Origin: Geodermatophilus sp. TF02-6
GTDB lineage: Bacteria > Actinomycetota > Actinomycetes > Mycobacteriales > Geodermatophilaceae
NCBI RefSeq assembly: GCF_003319115.1
Contig: NZ_QOHF01000003.1
Location: forward strand, 1-64,000
Length of the DNA: 64,000 nucleotides
Direction: 5' to 3'
This document shows positions 1 to 8,333 of this stretch, piece by piece. A program made the translations under genes and the position numbers. The stretch's first letter is position 1, and the number at the start of each line of letters is the position of its first letter. The notes under the pieces are model-generated. The model worked only from the letters and a program-made list of their open reading frames with translations, ran no database searches and was not told where the DNA came from.

Positions 1-1
1 C

Positions 2-127
2 GACATCCGCGACTGGGTCAGGGGCTGGAACGCCAACCCCAAGCCGTTCATCTGGACCAAGACCGCCGAACAGATCCTGGAGTCACTCGGACGACTTCTT
101 ACACGGATCTCCGGTGCAGGACACTAG
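2..127 (+). CDS. IS630-family transposase, C-terminal fragment (cut by window edge)
   Basis: Reading from base 2 gives 41 residues ending in NPKPFIWTKTAEQILESLGR and then ISGAGH, followed by TAG. This is the characteristic C-terminal tail of actinobacterial IS630-type DDE transposases, which cut and paste DNA into TA targets. The catalytic domain lies upstream of the window, so intactness cannot be judged. Its TAG stop sits inside the tetranucleotide CTAG at 124-127, which also carries the stop codon of the convergent GH15 gene, so the two genes meet stop to stop. IS630 elements are known to favour CTAG targets, so this may be the exact right end of the element. The family call is firm; the boundary is inferred. 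Confidence 0.8.
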   Translation, partial: DIRDWVRGWNANPKPFIWTKTAEQILESLGRLLTRISGAGH

Positions 128-1878
128 GTCAGCGTGGCGGCACACTCGAGCAGGAGTGCGTGCACGAACGCCTGGGGGAGGTTGCCGCGCAGCTGGCGCT
201 GGCGGACGTCGAACTCCTCGGCGAGCAGGCCCGGCGTGCCGCAGGCCGCCCGGGTCCGCTCGAACGCGCGGGCGGCGGCGACCTCGTCGCCCGCGGCGTG
301 CTCGGCGAGGGCCAGGACGAAGCCGCACAGGAGGAAGGCGCCCTCCAGCTCGCCGAGCGGGGCGGGGCTCGGCCGGAAGCGGTAGACGTACCCGTCCTGG
401 GTCAGCTGGTCGCGGACGGCGGCCAGGGTGGCCTGTGACCGGGGGTCGTCCATCGGCAGGGCACCGCGGACCGGGGACAGCAGCAGCGAGGCGTCCACGC
501 CGGCCACCGACGGGCTGCGCTGCCACCAGCCCTCGGGAGCCAGGCACCGGCGGCCGGTCTCGGCGAGGATGCCGTCGGCCAGGGTGGCGGCCCGCCCGGC
601 GTCCCCGGGGCTCGGGGCCACCTCCGCGATCCGGCGCAGGCCGGCCACGACGGCGAGCCGGGACTGCGTCCACCAGTCGTCCTCGAGTTCCCAGATGCCG
701 GCCTCGGGCGAGTCCCAGCGCTTCTCGACGACGTCGACGGCGACCTGGGCGGCCCGCCAGCCGTCGGCGTCCAGGCAGTCCGTCCGGGCCGCGGCGGCCA
801 GCAGCTGCAGCACCTCGCCGACGGCGTCGAGCTGGAACTGCTGGTTGACCCGGTTGCCGGCCCGCGGCTGGCCGCCGGGGTAGCCGGGCAGGTCGAGGTC
901 GTGCTCGTCGGGGACGGGACCCCCGTCCACGCGGTAGGCCGGCTTGATCCGGTCGCCGTCCTCGAGCAGTCGGGCGGTGGCGAACCGGACGGCGTCGTGC
1001 AGCGCGGGCAGCGGCCCGTGCTCGGCCGCGGCGAGCCCGGCGTAGGCCTGGTCGCGGATCCAGACGTAGCGGTAGTCGTAGGAGGTGTCCCGCCGAGCCC
1101 GCTCCGGCAGGCCCATGGTGGCAGCGGCGACCATGCCGCCGCTGCTGCTGGTGAGGCCGTGCAGGACGGCGTAGGCATGCCGAGCGTCCCGGCTCGCCGA
1201 CCCCGCGTCCAGGTCGGGCACCCCCTCCTGCCACGAGGCCGTGGTGGTCGACCACAGCCGGTCGGGGTTGGGCCGGTCCCCCGGCGCGTCCAGCCCCGTC
1301 TCCAGCACCAGGTCGACCGCGTCCCCCTCATCGACGAGGAGCTCGGCGCGCAGCACGCCGTCCCGGCCGGGTGCGGCGTCCGACGCTCCCGTCCAGCGCC
1401 AGTGCAGCGGCCCCGAGCGCCCGGTCCACCGGTCCTCGTCCCGGTGCGGATGGGACCGCCCGTGAGCGCGCCCTCCGGACCGGAGGTCGAGGGTCACCTC
1501 GACCCGTGCGGTGCCGGTGACCGCCCGGACCTGCCGGATCAGGACGGCGTTGCGCGGGTCGGTGGGCCGGGCCAGGGCTTCCCGGCACTCGATCACCGAG
1601 CCGTCGTCGACGATCCACCGGCTGCGCCAGATCAGCGAGGCCGGCTCGTAGAAGCCGCCCCAGACGAACCGTCCCGACGGCGTGACCGCGTAGGTCCCGC
1701 CGCCGCCGAGCAGGTCGCCGAAGACCGGTTCGTCGTGCCACCGTGGCAGGCACAGCCAGGAGATGCCGCCCCGCGGGCCGACCAGGGCGCCGCGCTCGCC
1801 GTCGGCGATCAGTGCGTACTCACGCAGGACGTGCAGGGGCATGCCGGGCGGGGAGGGGTGGGTCCGCTCGGGAGTCAT
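124..1878 (-). CDS. Glycoside hydrolase family 15 protein (glucoamylase/trehalase-like)
   Basis: A 584-residue protein that probably hydrolyses alpha-glucosidic bonds in glucan ends or trehalose. An N-terminal beta-sandwich begins MPLHVLREYALIADGERGAL and includes the family-typical GGISWLCLPRWH. The (alpha/alpha)6 barrel carries the GH15 landmarks GGMVAAATMGLPE and then YDYRYVWIRDQAYA, and a later acidic segment near IWELEDDWWTQS. No signal peptide is visible, so a cytoplasmic role such as trimming glycogen or trehalose fits best. The ATG at 1876-1878 overlaps the stop of the upstream gene by 4 bases (ATGA). It is the last gene of a five-gene operon. Length is normal, so the neighbouring IS element has not truncated it. 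The exact substrate is unknown. Confidence 0.88.
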   Translation of the reverse strand: MTPERTHPSPPGMPLHVLREYALIADGERGALVGPRGGISWLCLPRWHDEPVFGDLLGGGGTYAVTPSGRFVWGGFYEPASLIWRSRWIVDDGSVIECREALARPTDPRNAVLIRQVRAVTGTARVEVTLDLRSGGRAHGRSHPHRDEDRWTGRSGPLHWRWTGASDAAPGRDGVLRAELLVDEGDAVDLVLETGLDAPGDRPNPDRLWSTTTASWQEGVPDLDAGSASRDARHAYAVLHGLTSSSGGMVAAATMGLPERARRDTSYDYRYVWIRDQAYAGLAAAEHGPLPALHDAVRFATARLLEDGDRIKPAYRVDGGPVPDEHDLDLPGYPGGQPRAGNRVNQQFQLDAVGEVLQLLAAAARTDCLDADGWRAAQVAVDVVEKRWDSPEAGIWELEDDWWTQSRLAVVAGLRRIAEVAPSPGDAGRAATLADGILAETGRRCLAPEGWWQRSPSVAGVDASLLLSPVRGALPMDDPRSQATLAAVRDQLTQDGYVYRFRPSPAPLGELEGAFLLCGFVLALAEHAAGDEVAAARAFERTRAACGTPGLLAEEFDVRQRQLRGNLPQAFVHALLLECAATLT

Positions 1879-2246
1879 GGCTGGGCCCGTGGTGCGGTGA
1901 GCGCGCCGAGCAGGCCCGAGGCCGCCGCGGTCGCTGCGCTGATCGACGCCGGCCGCCGGTAGGCGGGCCAGCACGCGGCCACGAGGGCCATGCTCGCCGC
2001 ATGGAGGACGTCGACCGCGGCGCCGGCCAGGACTCGGCCGCGCGTCGGGTTCAGCAGTACCCACGCGTTCTGAGCGATCAGCCGGCCCCCGAGGACGCGC
2101 ACGATCCAGGCGCGCGGCTCCGGTCGGCCGACCCCCAGCAGCCGGGTGGTGCGTCCGGGGAGGACGGCCAGGCAGACGCCCCAGACGGCCCGGGTGGCCG
2201 CGAAGGTCCGCGGAAGGGTCCGGCGGCGGGTCCGGGAGTCGGTCAC
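1875..2246 (-). CDS. Small membrane protein of unknown function
   Basis: A 123-residue protein that I do not recognise as a named family. The GTG start at 2244-2246 overlaps the stop of the SDR gene upstream, and its own TGA overlaps the ATG of the GH15 gene, so it is translationally coupled on both sides. Hydrophobic stretches near residues 20-34 (AVWGVCLAVLPGRTTRL), 45-58, 68-86 (AAVDVLHAASMALVAACW) and 96-113 suggest three to four membrane helices with Arg-rich loops. There is no signal peptide with a cleavage site and no catalytic motif. Its fixed position between an SDR and a GH15 enzyme suggests an accessory membrane role, but nothing in the sequence says which. Confidence 0.75.
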   Translation of the reverse strand: MTDSRTRRRTLPRTFAATRAVWGVCLAVLPGRTTRLLGVGRPEPRAWIVRVLGGRLIAQNAWVLLNPTRGRVLAGAAVDVLHAASMALVAACWPAYRRPASISAATAAASGLLGALTAPRAQP

Positions 2247-3253
2247 CGCCGGTTCCGCAGCGACGCCAGCCCGACCCCGATCCCCGCGGTCGCGGCGGCG
2301 CCCAGGACGGCCACCGCGCCGTGGTGCCGGCTCGCCCAGATCTGCGGGTCCCGGGTCCACGCCTCGTCGCTGAACCGACCCCGCGCACCGAAGTCCCGAC
2401 CGTCGGGCCCGTCCGCCGGCTCCCACAGGTTGACCGGGTCGGTGGGCCGGGTGTCCCGGTCGGTCTGCTGCCCCTCGACCCCGTTGCGGGCCAGGTACCA
2501 GTCCACGAACTGCGGGGAGACCTTCTCGCCCAGGATGGTGTAGACGGTGGAGATCCCCACCTGCCAGGCCCGGCGACGGGGGTGCTCGCTGGCGTGCACC
2601 ATCGCGCCGGCCATGACCTCGGGCTGGTAGATCGGCGCGACCGGTTGCGGGCGCTTGGGCAGCTTGTTGAGCACCCAGTCGAACTGCGGGGTGTTCACCC
2701 CGGGGGCGTTGACCACCGTGACCCGCACGCCGCTGCCCTCGTTCTTCAGCTCGGTGAGCACCGACTCGGTGAAGCCCTTGATGGCGTGCTTGGCCCCGCA
2801 GTACACGCTCTGCAGCGGGATGCCCCGGTAGGCCAGCGCCGACCCGGTCTGCACGACCACGCCGCGGTTGCGTGGCTTCATCCGCCGGAGCGCGGCCCGG
2901 GTCCCGTTGACGAAGCCGAAGTAGGTGACCGCGGTGGCCCGGGTCCACTCCTCAGGGCTGACGTCCTCGAACCGGGCGAACACGGTGCTGAAGGCGCAGT
3001 TGCACCACACGTCGATCGGGCCGAGCTCGCGCTCCACCCGGTCGGCTGCCGCCTCGACCGCCTCGGCGTCGGAGACGTCGACCGGCACGACCAGCGGCGT
3101 CCCTCCGGCGGCGCGCACGTCCTCGGCGGCGGCCGCCAGCCCCTTCTCGCCGCGGGCCAGCAGCGCCACCCGGTCGCCGCGCCGGGCGAAGGCGATGGCG
3201 GTGGCCCGCCCGATCCCGCCGCTGGCCCCGGTCACGACGACGGTCTGACTCAT
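2243..3253 (-). CDS. SDR family NAD(P)-dependent oxidoreductase
   Basis: A 336-residue short-chain dehydrogenase/reductase. The cofactor motif TGASGGIGRA sits at residues 8-17. The catalytic set is Ser138, Tyr151 and Lys155 (YCGAK). The usual NNAG motif is replaced by NCAF near residue 85, which occurs in some extended SDRs. The protein is longer than a classical 250-residue SDR, and its C-terminus ends with a Gly/Ala-rich hydrophobic stretch and a basic tail (LASLRNRR), suggesting membrane attachment. The ATG at 3251-3253 overlaps the upstream stop by 4 bases. The substrate is unknown; operon partners point to oxidation or reduction of small hydroxyacids or sugars. Confidence 0.88.
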   Translation of the reverse strand: MSQTVVVTGASGGIGRATAIAFARRGDRVALLARGEKGLAAAAEDVRAAGGTPLVVPVDVSDAEAVEAAADRVERELGPIDVWCNCAFSTVFARFEDVSPEEWTRATAVTYFGFVNGTRAALRRMKPRNRGVVVQTGSALAYRGIPLQSVYCGAKHAIKGFTESVLTELKNEGSGVRVTVVNAPGVNTPQFDWVLNKLPKRPQPVAPIYQPEVMAGAMVHASEHPRRRAWQVGISTVYTILGEKVSPQFVDWYLARNGVEGQQTDRDTRPTDPVNLWEPADGPDGRDFGARGRFSDEAWTRDPQIWASRHHGAVAVLGAAATAGIGVGLASLRNRR

Positions 3254-6200
3254 CCGATGCGCCCCTTCGCGGATTGCCAGCGGGTGAGGACGGCGGCGCC
3301 GGAGGCGGCGAGCGCGGCGACCGGCAGCGCAGCCCGCACGGCTCGCCGCCGGAACCCGGCCGGAGGGCGACCGGCGACGGCGCGCTCGGGCCGCCCGTCG
3401 GCCAGCGCGCCGCGCCCGTGCTCGCGGGCCAGCTGCATCACCTGGGCGACGTGCAGCGCGCGCCGGCCGGTGCCGGCGTCGGCGATCTGCGTCTTGCAGG
3501 AGAACCCGTTGGCGACGACGACCGTGTCCCGGTCGGCGTCGCGCACCGCCGGCAGCAGCGCCTGCTCCCCGCAGGCGAGAGAGATCTCGTACTTGCCCTT
3601 CTCGAAGCCCCAGGCGCCGGCCAGCCCGCAGCAGCCGCCCGTCAGCGAGTCCACCGACAGGCCCATCTGCTCGAGCAGCTGCTGCTCCGGCTCGACGCCG
3701 CCGGTGGCCCGGTGGTGGCAGTGCCCCCACATCAGGGCCTCGCCGTCCAGTTTCGGCGGCTCGACGTCGAAGGTCGTGAAGAACTCCGCGAAGTGGTGGG
3801 CGTTGCGGGCCAGCCGGGACGCGTCGTCGTCGTGCGGCAGCATCTTGACCAGTTCGTCCTTGAAGACCGCGAGGCAGCTGGGCTCCATGCCGACCACGGG
3901 CGTGCCGGCGCGGACCTCGTCGCGCAGCACGTCGAGCACCCGGTGCAGGTAGCGCTCGGCCATGTCGAGGAAGCCGTAGTCGTACAGCGGCCGGCCACAG
4001 CAGACGTGGCCCTCGGGCACCACGACCTGCCAGCCGGCGGCCTCGAGCGCCTCCACGCAGGCCACCCCGACGTCGGTGTGCAGGTGGTTGTTGAAGGTGT
4101 CGGGGAAGAGCACCACCCGCCGTCCGTGCGGGTTCGTCGTGCCGCCCCGCTCGGCGAACCACTGCTGCAGGGTGAGCGGCGCGAACGTCGGCAGCGGCCG
4201 GTGCCGGTCGATGCCGGCGACCAGCTTGGGCAGCAGCGACAACCCGGGTGTCTGGGTGACGGCGTTGACCAGTCCGGGCGCGAGAGCCACCAGCCGGGCG
4301 GCCTGGTCGATGAACCCGAAGGCGTAGGCGTAGCGGTGCCGCCAGCGCCGCCACGACTTGTAGTGGTGGTGGCGGAACTCCGCCTTGTAGGTCGGCATGT
4401 CGACGTCGACCGGGCAGTCGCCGGTGCAGCCCTTGCAGGCCAGGCACAGCTCCAGCGCGTCGGCGACCTCCGCCGACTGCCAGCCGTCGGTGATCACCTC
4501 CCCGCGGAGCATCTCGAACAGCAGCCGCGCCCGGCCGCGGGTGGAGTGCTTCTCCTCCCGGGTCACCTGGAAGCTCGGGCACATGGTCTGCACCGGTTCC
4601 GGGTCGCGGCACTTGCCCACGCCGACGCAGCGCAGGGTGGCGTGCGCGAAGTCGCCGCCGTCCTCGGCGTAGGCGAACCGCACGTCGGGGCGCCACGGGT
4701 TGTAGTCGGTGCCCAGCTTGAGGTTCTCGTCGAAGCGGTAGGGCTCGACGACCTTGCCGGGGTTCATCTTCCAGTGCGGGTCCCAGATGAGCTTGAACTC
4801 CCGCATCGCCTGCATCAGCCGCGGGCCGTACATCTTCTCCAGCAGCTCGGCGCGCTGCTGGCCGTCCCCGTGCTCCCCGGACAGCGTGCCGCCGTAGGAG
4901 ACGACCAGGTCCGAGGCCTCCTCCAGGAAGGCGCGGTAGGTGGCGAGGCCGTCGGCGTGCCGCAGGTCGAAGTCGATCCGGGTGTGGATGCAGCCCTCGC
5001 CGAGGTGGCCGTAGATCTGCCCCGGCGTGCCGTACTTCGCGTAGAGGGCCTTGAGGTCGCGGATGTAGTCCCCGGCCTTCTCCGGTGGGACGGCGGAGTC
5101 CTCCCAGCCGGGCCAGTGGTCCTGCCCGTCCGGCGGGAACGCGGTGGAACCCAGGCCGGCCTCGCGGATGGCCCAGAGCTGCTCGCTGCCGCCGCCCTCC
5201 TCCTTGCTCTTGGCGACGCTGATGCGGTCGGCCTCGTACCCCTTCTCCTCCTGCAGCCAGCGGATGAAGTCCCGGGCGCGCCCCTCTGACTCCTCGGCGG
5301 TGTCGGCGCCGAACTGCACCATGAGCCAGGCCCCGCCCTGGCCGTACCTCGGCAGCTCCTGCAGGGCCGCCTCGTTGAGGTGCTTGAGCTGCTGGTCGTG
5401 GATCAGCTGGTGGTCGATCCCCTCCAGGCCGATCGGCTTCCACTGCTGGATCTCCACGACGTGGGTGGCCGCCGCGGCGATGTCCGGGTACTGGATGAGC
5501 ACGGTGGTGCGCTCGAACAGCCCCGGGGTGAGCAGCAGCGTCGCCTGCAGGGCGACCGCGCAGGTGCCCTCGGTGCCGACCAGGGCACGGGCGACGTTGA
5601 ACCCCCGCTCCGGCAGCAGCTCGTCGAGGTTGTAGCCCGACACGCGCCGGGGCAGCACGTCGACCGACGGGTAGCCGGCCCGGATGTCGTCGGCGTACCG
5701 GTCGCGCAGGTCCCGGAGCTCGGCGTAGACCTCGCCCTTGCGCCCGCCGGCGGCGATGATCGCGTCGAGCTGGTCCTCCTCGTCCACGCCCACCCAGAAG
5801 CGCTCGCCGTCGTAGGTGACGACCTCCAGGGCGTGCGTGTTGTCCGACGTCCGCGGGCCCGGGCCGTAGTGCCTGGCCTGCACCGAGTGGATGCCGCAGG
5901 AGTTGTTGCCGACGTTGCCGCCGATGGTGCAGCGGGAGTGCGAGGAGGGGTCGGGGCCGAAGACCAGGTTCTGCTTGCCGGTCTTCTCGTTGAGCTGCTC
6001 GTTGATGACCCCGGGCTCGCAGGTGACCCGGCTGCCGGGGACGTCGACGTCGCCGATGCCGGTGAGGTACTTGGAGACGTCGATGATCACGGCGTTGTTG
6101 ACCGTCTCGCCGGACAGGCTGGTGCCGCCGCCGCGGGCGGTGACCGGCGCTCGGTAGCGGGAGCAGGCCTTCATCGTCTCGACGACGTCGTCCAGCGTCT

Positions 6201-6414
6201 TCGGCACCACGACGCCGATCGGGGTCTGGCGGAAGTTCGAGGAGTCGTTGGCGTACACGGCCAGCGAGCCCCGGTCGAAGCGCACCTCACCGCGCACGTG
6301 CCGGCGCAGGTGACGCTCCAGCCCCGCGACGTTGATCGTCTCGGTGGCGGCCATCCCGGTGACGAACCGGGTGTCCCCGTGGGCGGGGACGGCGATCTCG
6401 GTCCCCAGCGCCAT
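3250..6414 (-). CDS. FAD-linked oxidase / Fe-S oxidoreductase fusion (D-lactate dehydrogenase-like)
   Basis: A 1054-residue flavo-iron-sulphur protein of the type that oxidises D-2-hydroxyacids and passes electrons to the respiratory chain. The N-terminal PCMH-type FAD domain includes ARGGGTSLSGE near residues 93-103. An FAD-oxidase C-terminal domain follows, with YGHLGEGCIHTRIDF. A ferredoxin-like cluster region holds CLACKGCTGDCPV, and the C-terminal half has two CCG domains (CCGRPLYDYG and CCGLAGAWGFEKG). This is the same domain order as the long Dld/GlcD-GlcF fusion enzymes. A second possible ATG lies 20 codons in (MAATETINV). The stop of the TPP-enzyme gene is one base away, so the two are co-translated. 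The pairing suggests lactate to pyruvate to acetate, which is inference. Confidence 0.85.
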   Translation of the reverse strand: MALGTEIAVPAHGDTRFVTGMAATETINVAGLERHLRRHVRGEVRFDRGSLAVYANDSSNFRQTPIGVVVPKTLDDVVETMKACSRYRAPVTARGGGTSLSGETVNNAVIIDVSKYLTGIGDVDVPGSRVTCEPGVINEQLNEKTGKQNLVFGPDPSSHSRCTIGGNVGNNSCGIHSVQARHYGPGPRTSDNTHALEVVTYDGERFWVGVDEEDQLDAIIAAGGRKGEVYAELRDLRDRYADDIRAGYPSVDVLPRRVSGYNLDELLPERGFNVARALVGTEGTCAVALQATLLLTPGLFERTTVLIQYPDIAAAATHVVEIQQWKPIGLEGIDHQLIHDQQLKHLNEAALQELPRYGQGGAWLMVQFGADTAEESEGRARDFIRWLQEEKGYEADRISVAKSKEEGGGSEQLWAIREAGLGSTAFPPDGQDHWPGWEDSAVPPEKAGDYIRDLKALYAKYGTPGQIYGHLGEGCIHTRIDFDLRHADGLATYRAFLEEASDLVVSYGGTLSGEHGDGQQRAELLEKMYGPRLMQAMREFKLIWDPHWKMNPGKVVEPYRFDENLKLGTDYNPWRPDVRFAYAEDGGDFAHATLRCVGVGKCRDPEPVQTMCPSFQVTREEKHSTRGRARLLFEMLRGEVITDGWQSAEVADALELCLACKGCTGDCPVDVDMPTYKAEFRHHHYKSWRRWRHRYAYAFGFIDQAARLVALAPGLVNAVTQTPGLSLLPKLVAGIDRHRPLPTFAPLTLQQWFAERGGTTNPHGRRVVLFPDTFNNHLHTDVGVACVEALEAAGWQVVVPEGHVCCGRPLYDYGFLDMAERYLHRVLDVLRDEVRAGTPVVGMEPSCLAVFKDELVKMLPHDDDASRLARNAHHFAEFFTTFDVEPPKLDGEALMWGHCHHRATGGVEPEQQLLEQMGLSVDSLTGGCCGLAGAWGFEKGKYEISLACGEQALLPAVRDADRDTVVVANGFSCKTQIADAGTGRRALHVAQVMQLAREHGRGALADGRPERAVAGRPPAGFRRRAVRAALPVAALAASGAAVLTRWQSAKGRIG

Positions 6415-6415
6415 G

Positions 6416-8230
6416 TCAGTCCTTCTTCCCGGGCAGCACTTCCCTGACCTTCTCGGCGAACTTGTGCAGCTCCTGCTTGGCGCCCTCGACGATGACGCCG
6501 GCCTCCTCCGGGTCGCCCTTGAGCATCGCCTTGGCCGACTTCATCCCCAGGTCCTTCTGGATGCGCGGCGGGATCGGCGGGACCTCCTGGTCGGTCTTGA
6601 ACTCGAGCACGCACGGCCGGTCGGCGGCCAGCGCCTCGTCCCAGGCCGAGCCCACCCGCTTCGGGTCGTCGCAGAAGACGCCCTTGAGCCCCAGGATCTC
6701 GGCGAACTGGGAGTAGCGGACGTCGGGGATGTACTGGGTGCCGGGGTACTTGGGGTCGCCGGCCTCGGCGCGCTGCTCCCAGGTGACCTGGTTGAGGTCT
6801 TGGTTGTTGAAGACACAGAACACCAGCGTGGGGTTCTGCGCGGTCAGGCGGTCGCGGTAGCGCTTGACGGTGATCAGCTCGGCCATGCCGTTCATCTGGA
6901 ACGCGCCGTCACCGACGAAGGCGATCACCGGGCGGTCGGGCTGGTCCAGCTTGGCGCTGATCGCGTACGGCGTGGCGGCGCCCATCGTGGCCAGGTTCCC
7001 GGACAGCGAGGCCTGCATGCCCGTGCGCAGCTTCAGGTACTGCGCCCACCAGTTGGTGCCCGAACCGGAGTCGGCGGTGAGGATGGCGCGGTCGGGGATC
7101 CGCGGCGAGAACTCGTACGCGACCAGCTCCGGGTTGACCGGGTCGGCGCGGTCGTGCGCCCGGTCGTCGAGGATCCGCCACCACTCCTCGACCTGCTTCT
7201 CCACCGTCTCCCGCCAGGAGCGGTCCTGCTTGCGCTCGAGCAGCGGGATGAGCGCCTTGAGGGTCTCCTTGGCGTCGCCGACGAGGTTGGCCTCCATCGG
7301 GTAGCGGATCCCGATGTAGCGGCCGTCGATGTCGATCTCGACGCCCCGGGCCTGGCCCTCCTTGGGCAGCCACTCGGAGTAGGGGAAGCTCGTGCCGATC
7401 ATGAAGAGGGTGTCGCAGTCGGTCATCATCTTCTCGCTCGCGGTGGAGCCGAGCAGTCCGATCGGGCCGGTGACGAACGGCAGGTCGTCCGGGAGCGTCT
7501 CGCGGCCGAGCAGGGTCTTGGCCACGCCGGCGCCGAGCAGCTCGGCGGCCTGCACCACCTCGTCGGCGGCCTCCACCGCGCCCTGCCCGACGAGCATCGC
7601 GACCTTCTGGCCGGAGTTGAGGATCTCGGCGGCCTTGCGCAGCTCGGTCTCCGGCGGGATGATCCGCGGCTTGGTCACTCCGATGCTGGTGTAGACCGCG
7701 CCGTGTTCGAACGGCGGCGAGGGTTCGGCATCCTCCATCTGCACGTCGACCGGGATGATGATCGTCGCCACGCCGCGCTGGGAGATCGCGACCTTCAGCG
7801 CCCGGTCGATGACCGAGCGCGCCTGCGCCGGGTGCATGACGTATCCGACGTAGTCCGAGACGTCGGTGAACAGCAGCTCCGGCCGGATCTCCTGCTGGAA
7901 GGCGGCGCCGACGGAGATCCGCTTCTGCTGCCCGACGATCGCCAGCACCGACTGGTGGTCGAGCTTGGCGTCGTAGAGGCCGTTGAGCAGGTGGATCGCC
8001 CCACCCCCGGAGGTGGCGATGCAGCAGCCCACCCCGCCGGTGAACTTGGCGTGCGCGGTCGCCATGAACGCGCCCATCTCCTCGTGCCGGGGCTGGATGA
8101 TCTCCGGGTCCCCGTTCGCGCGGTCGAAGGCACCGAGGAACCCGTTGATCCCGTCACCCGGGTAGCCGTAGATCCGGTGGATCCCCCACTCGGACAGTCG
8201 GCTCAGCACGTAGTCGGCGACCTCTGGCAT
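6416..8230 (-). CDS. Thiamine pyrophosphate-requiring enzyme (pyruvate oxidase/PoxB-like)
   Basis: A 604-residue TPP enzyme of the acetohydroxyacid synthase / pyruvate oxidase superfamily. The N-terminal pyrimidine-binding domain has YGYPGDGINGFLGAF and the conserved Glu in PRHEEMGAF. The C-terminal TPP-binding domain has the GDGAFQMNGMAEL motif closed by NNQDLNQ. The FAD-type middle domain and overall length fit quinone-dependent pyruvate dehydrogenase/oxidase better than a decarboxylase, but the substrate is not proven. It is the first gene of the minus-strand operon 124-8230. Its promoter must lie in the 103-base gap before the divergent racemase gene. The next gene starts one base after its stop. 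Confidence 0.85.
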   Translation of the reverse strand: MPEVADYVLSRLSEWGIHRIYGYPGDGINGFLGAFDRANGDPEIIQPRHEEMGAFMATAHAKFTGGVGCCIATSGGGAIHLLNGLYDAKLDHQSVLAIVGQQKRISVGAAFQQEIRPELLFTDVSDYVGYVMHPAQARSVIDRALKVAISQRGVATIIIPVDVQMEDAEPSPPFEHGAVYTSIGVTKPRIIPPETELRKAAEILNSGQKVAMLVGQGAVEAADEVVQAAELLGAGVAKTLLGRETLPDDLPFVTGPIGLLGSTASEKMMTDCDTLFMIGTSFPYSEWLPKEGQARGVEIDIDGRYIGIRYPMEANLVGDAKETLKALIPLLERKQDRSWRETVEKQVEEWWRILDDRAHDRADPVNPELVAYEFSPRIPDRAILTADSGSGTNWWAQYLKLRTGMQASLSGNLATMGAATPYAISAKLDQPDRPVIAFVGDGAFQMNGMAELITVKRYRDRLTAQNPTLVFCVFNNQDLNQVTWEQRAEAGDPKYPGTQYIPDVRYSQFAEILGLKGVFCDDPKRVGSAWDEALAADRPCVLEFKTDQEVPPIPPRIQKDLGMKSAKAMLKGDPEEAGVIVEGAKQELHKFAEKVREVLPGKKD

Positions 8231-8294
8231 GGCGTCCCCCTGCGGTCGGAGTCCAGTGTGTGCGCCGCGGTCCTACCCGAGGTTGATCTCTACA

Positions 8295-8309
8295 CACATT
8301 TGATTTGTG
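8295..8309. promoter_or_regulatory. Short palindrome in divergent intergenic region (possible operator)
   Basis: CACA-N7-TGTG lies in the unusually AT-rich centre of the 103-base gap between the divergent operons starting at 8230 (minus) and 8334 (plus). Arms are only 4 bp, so this is weak evidence. The position, 25 bases before the plus-strand start, would suit a repressor. Confidence 0.3.
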
Positions 8310-8333
8310 CCAACACTTGCGCACCATGCAGAC

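Noticed and set aside
2243-5443. A long minus-strand frame that would fuse an N-terminal extension to the SDR
   Set aside because: The extension overlaps the FAD/FeS gene in another frame; the SDR has its own ATG with a normal N-terminus.
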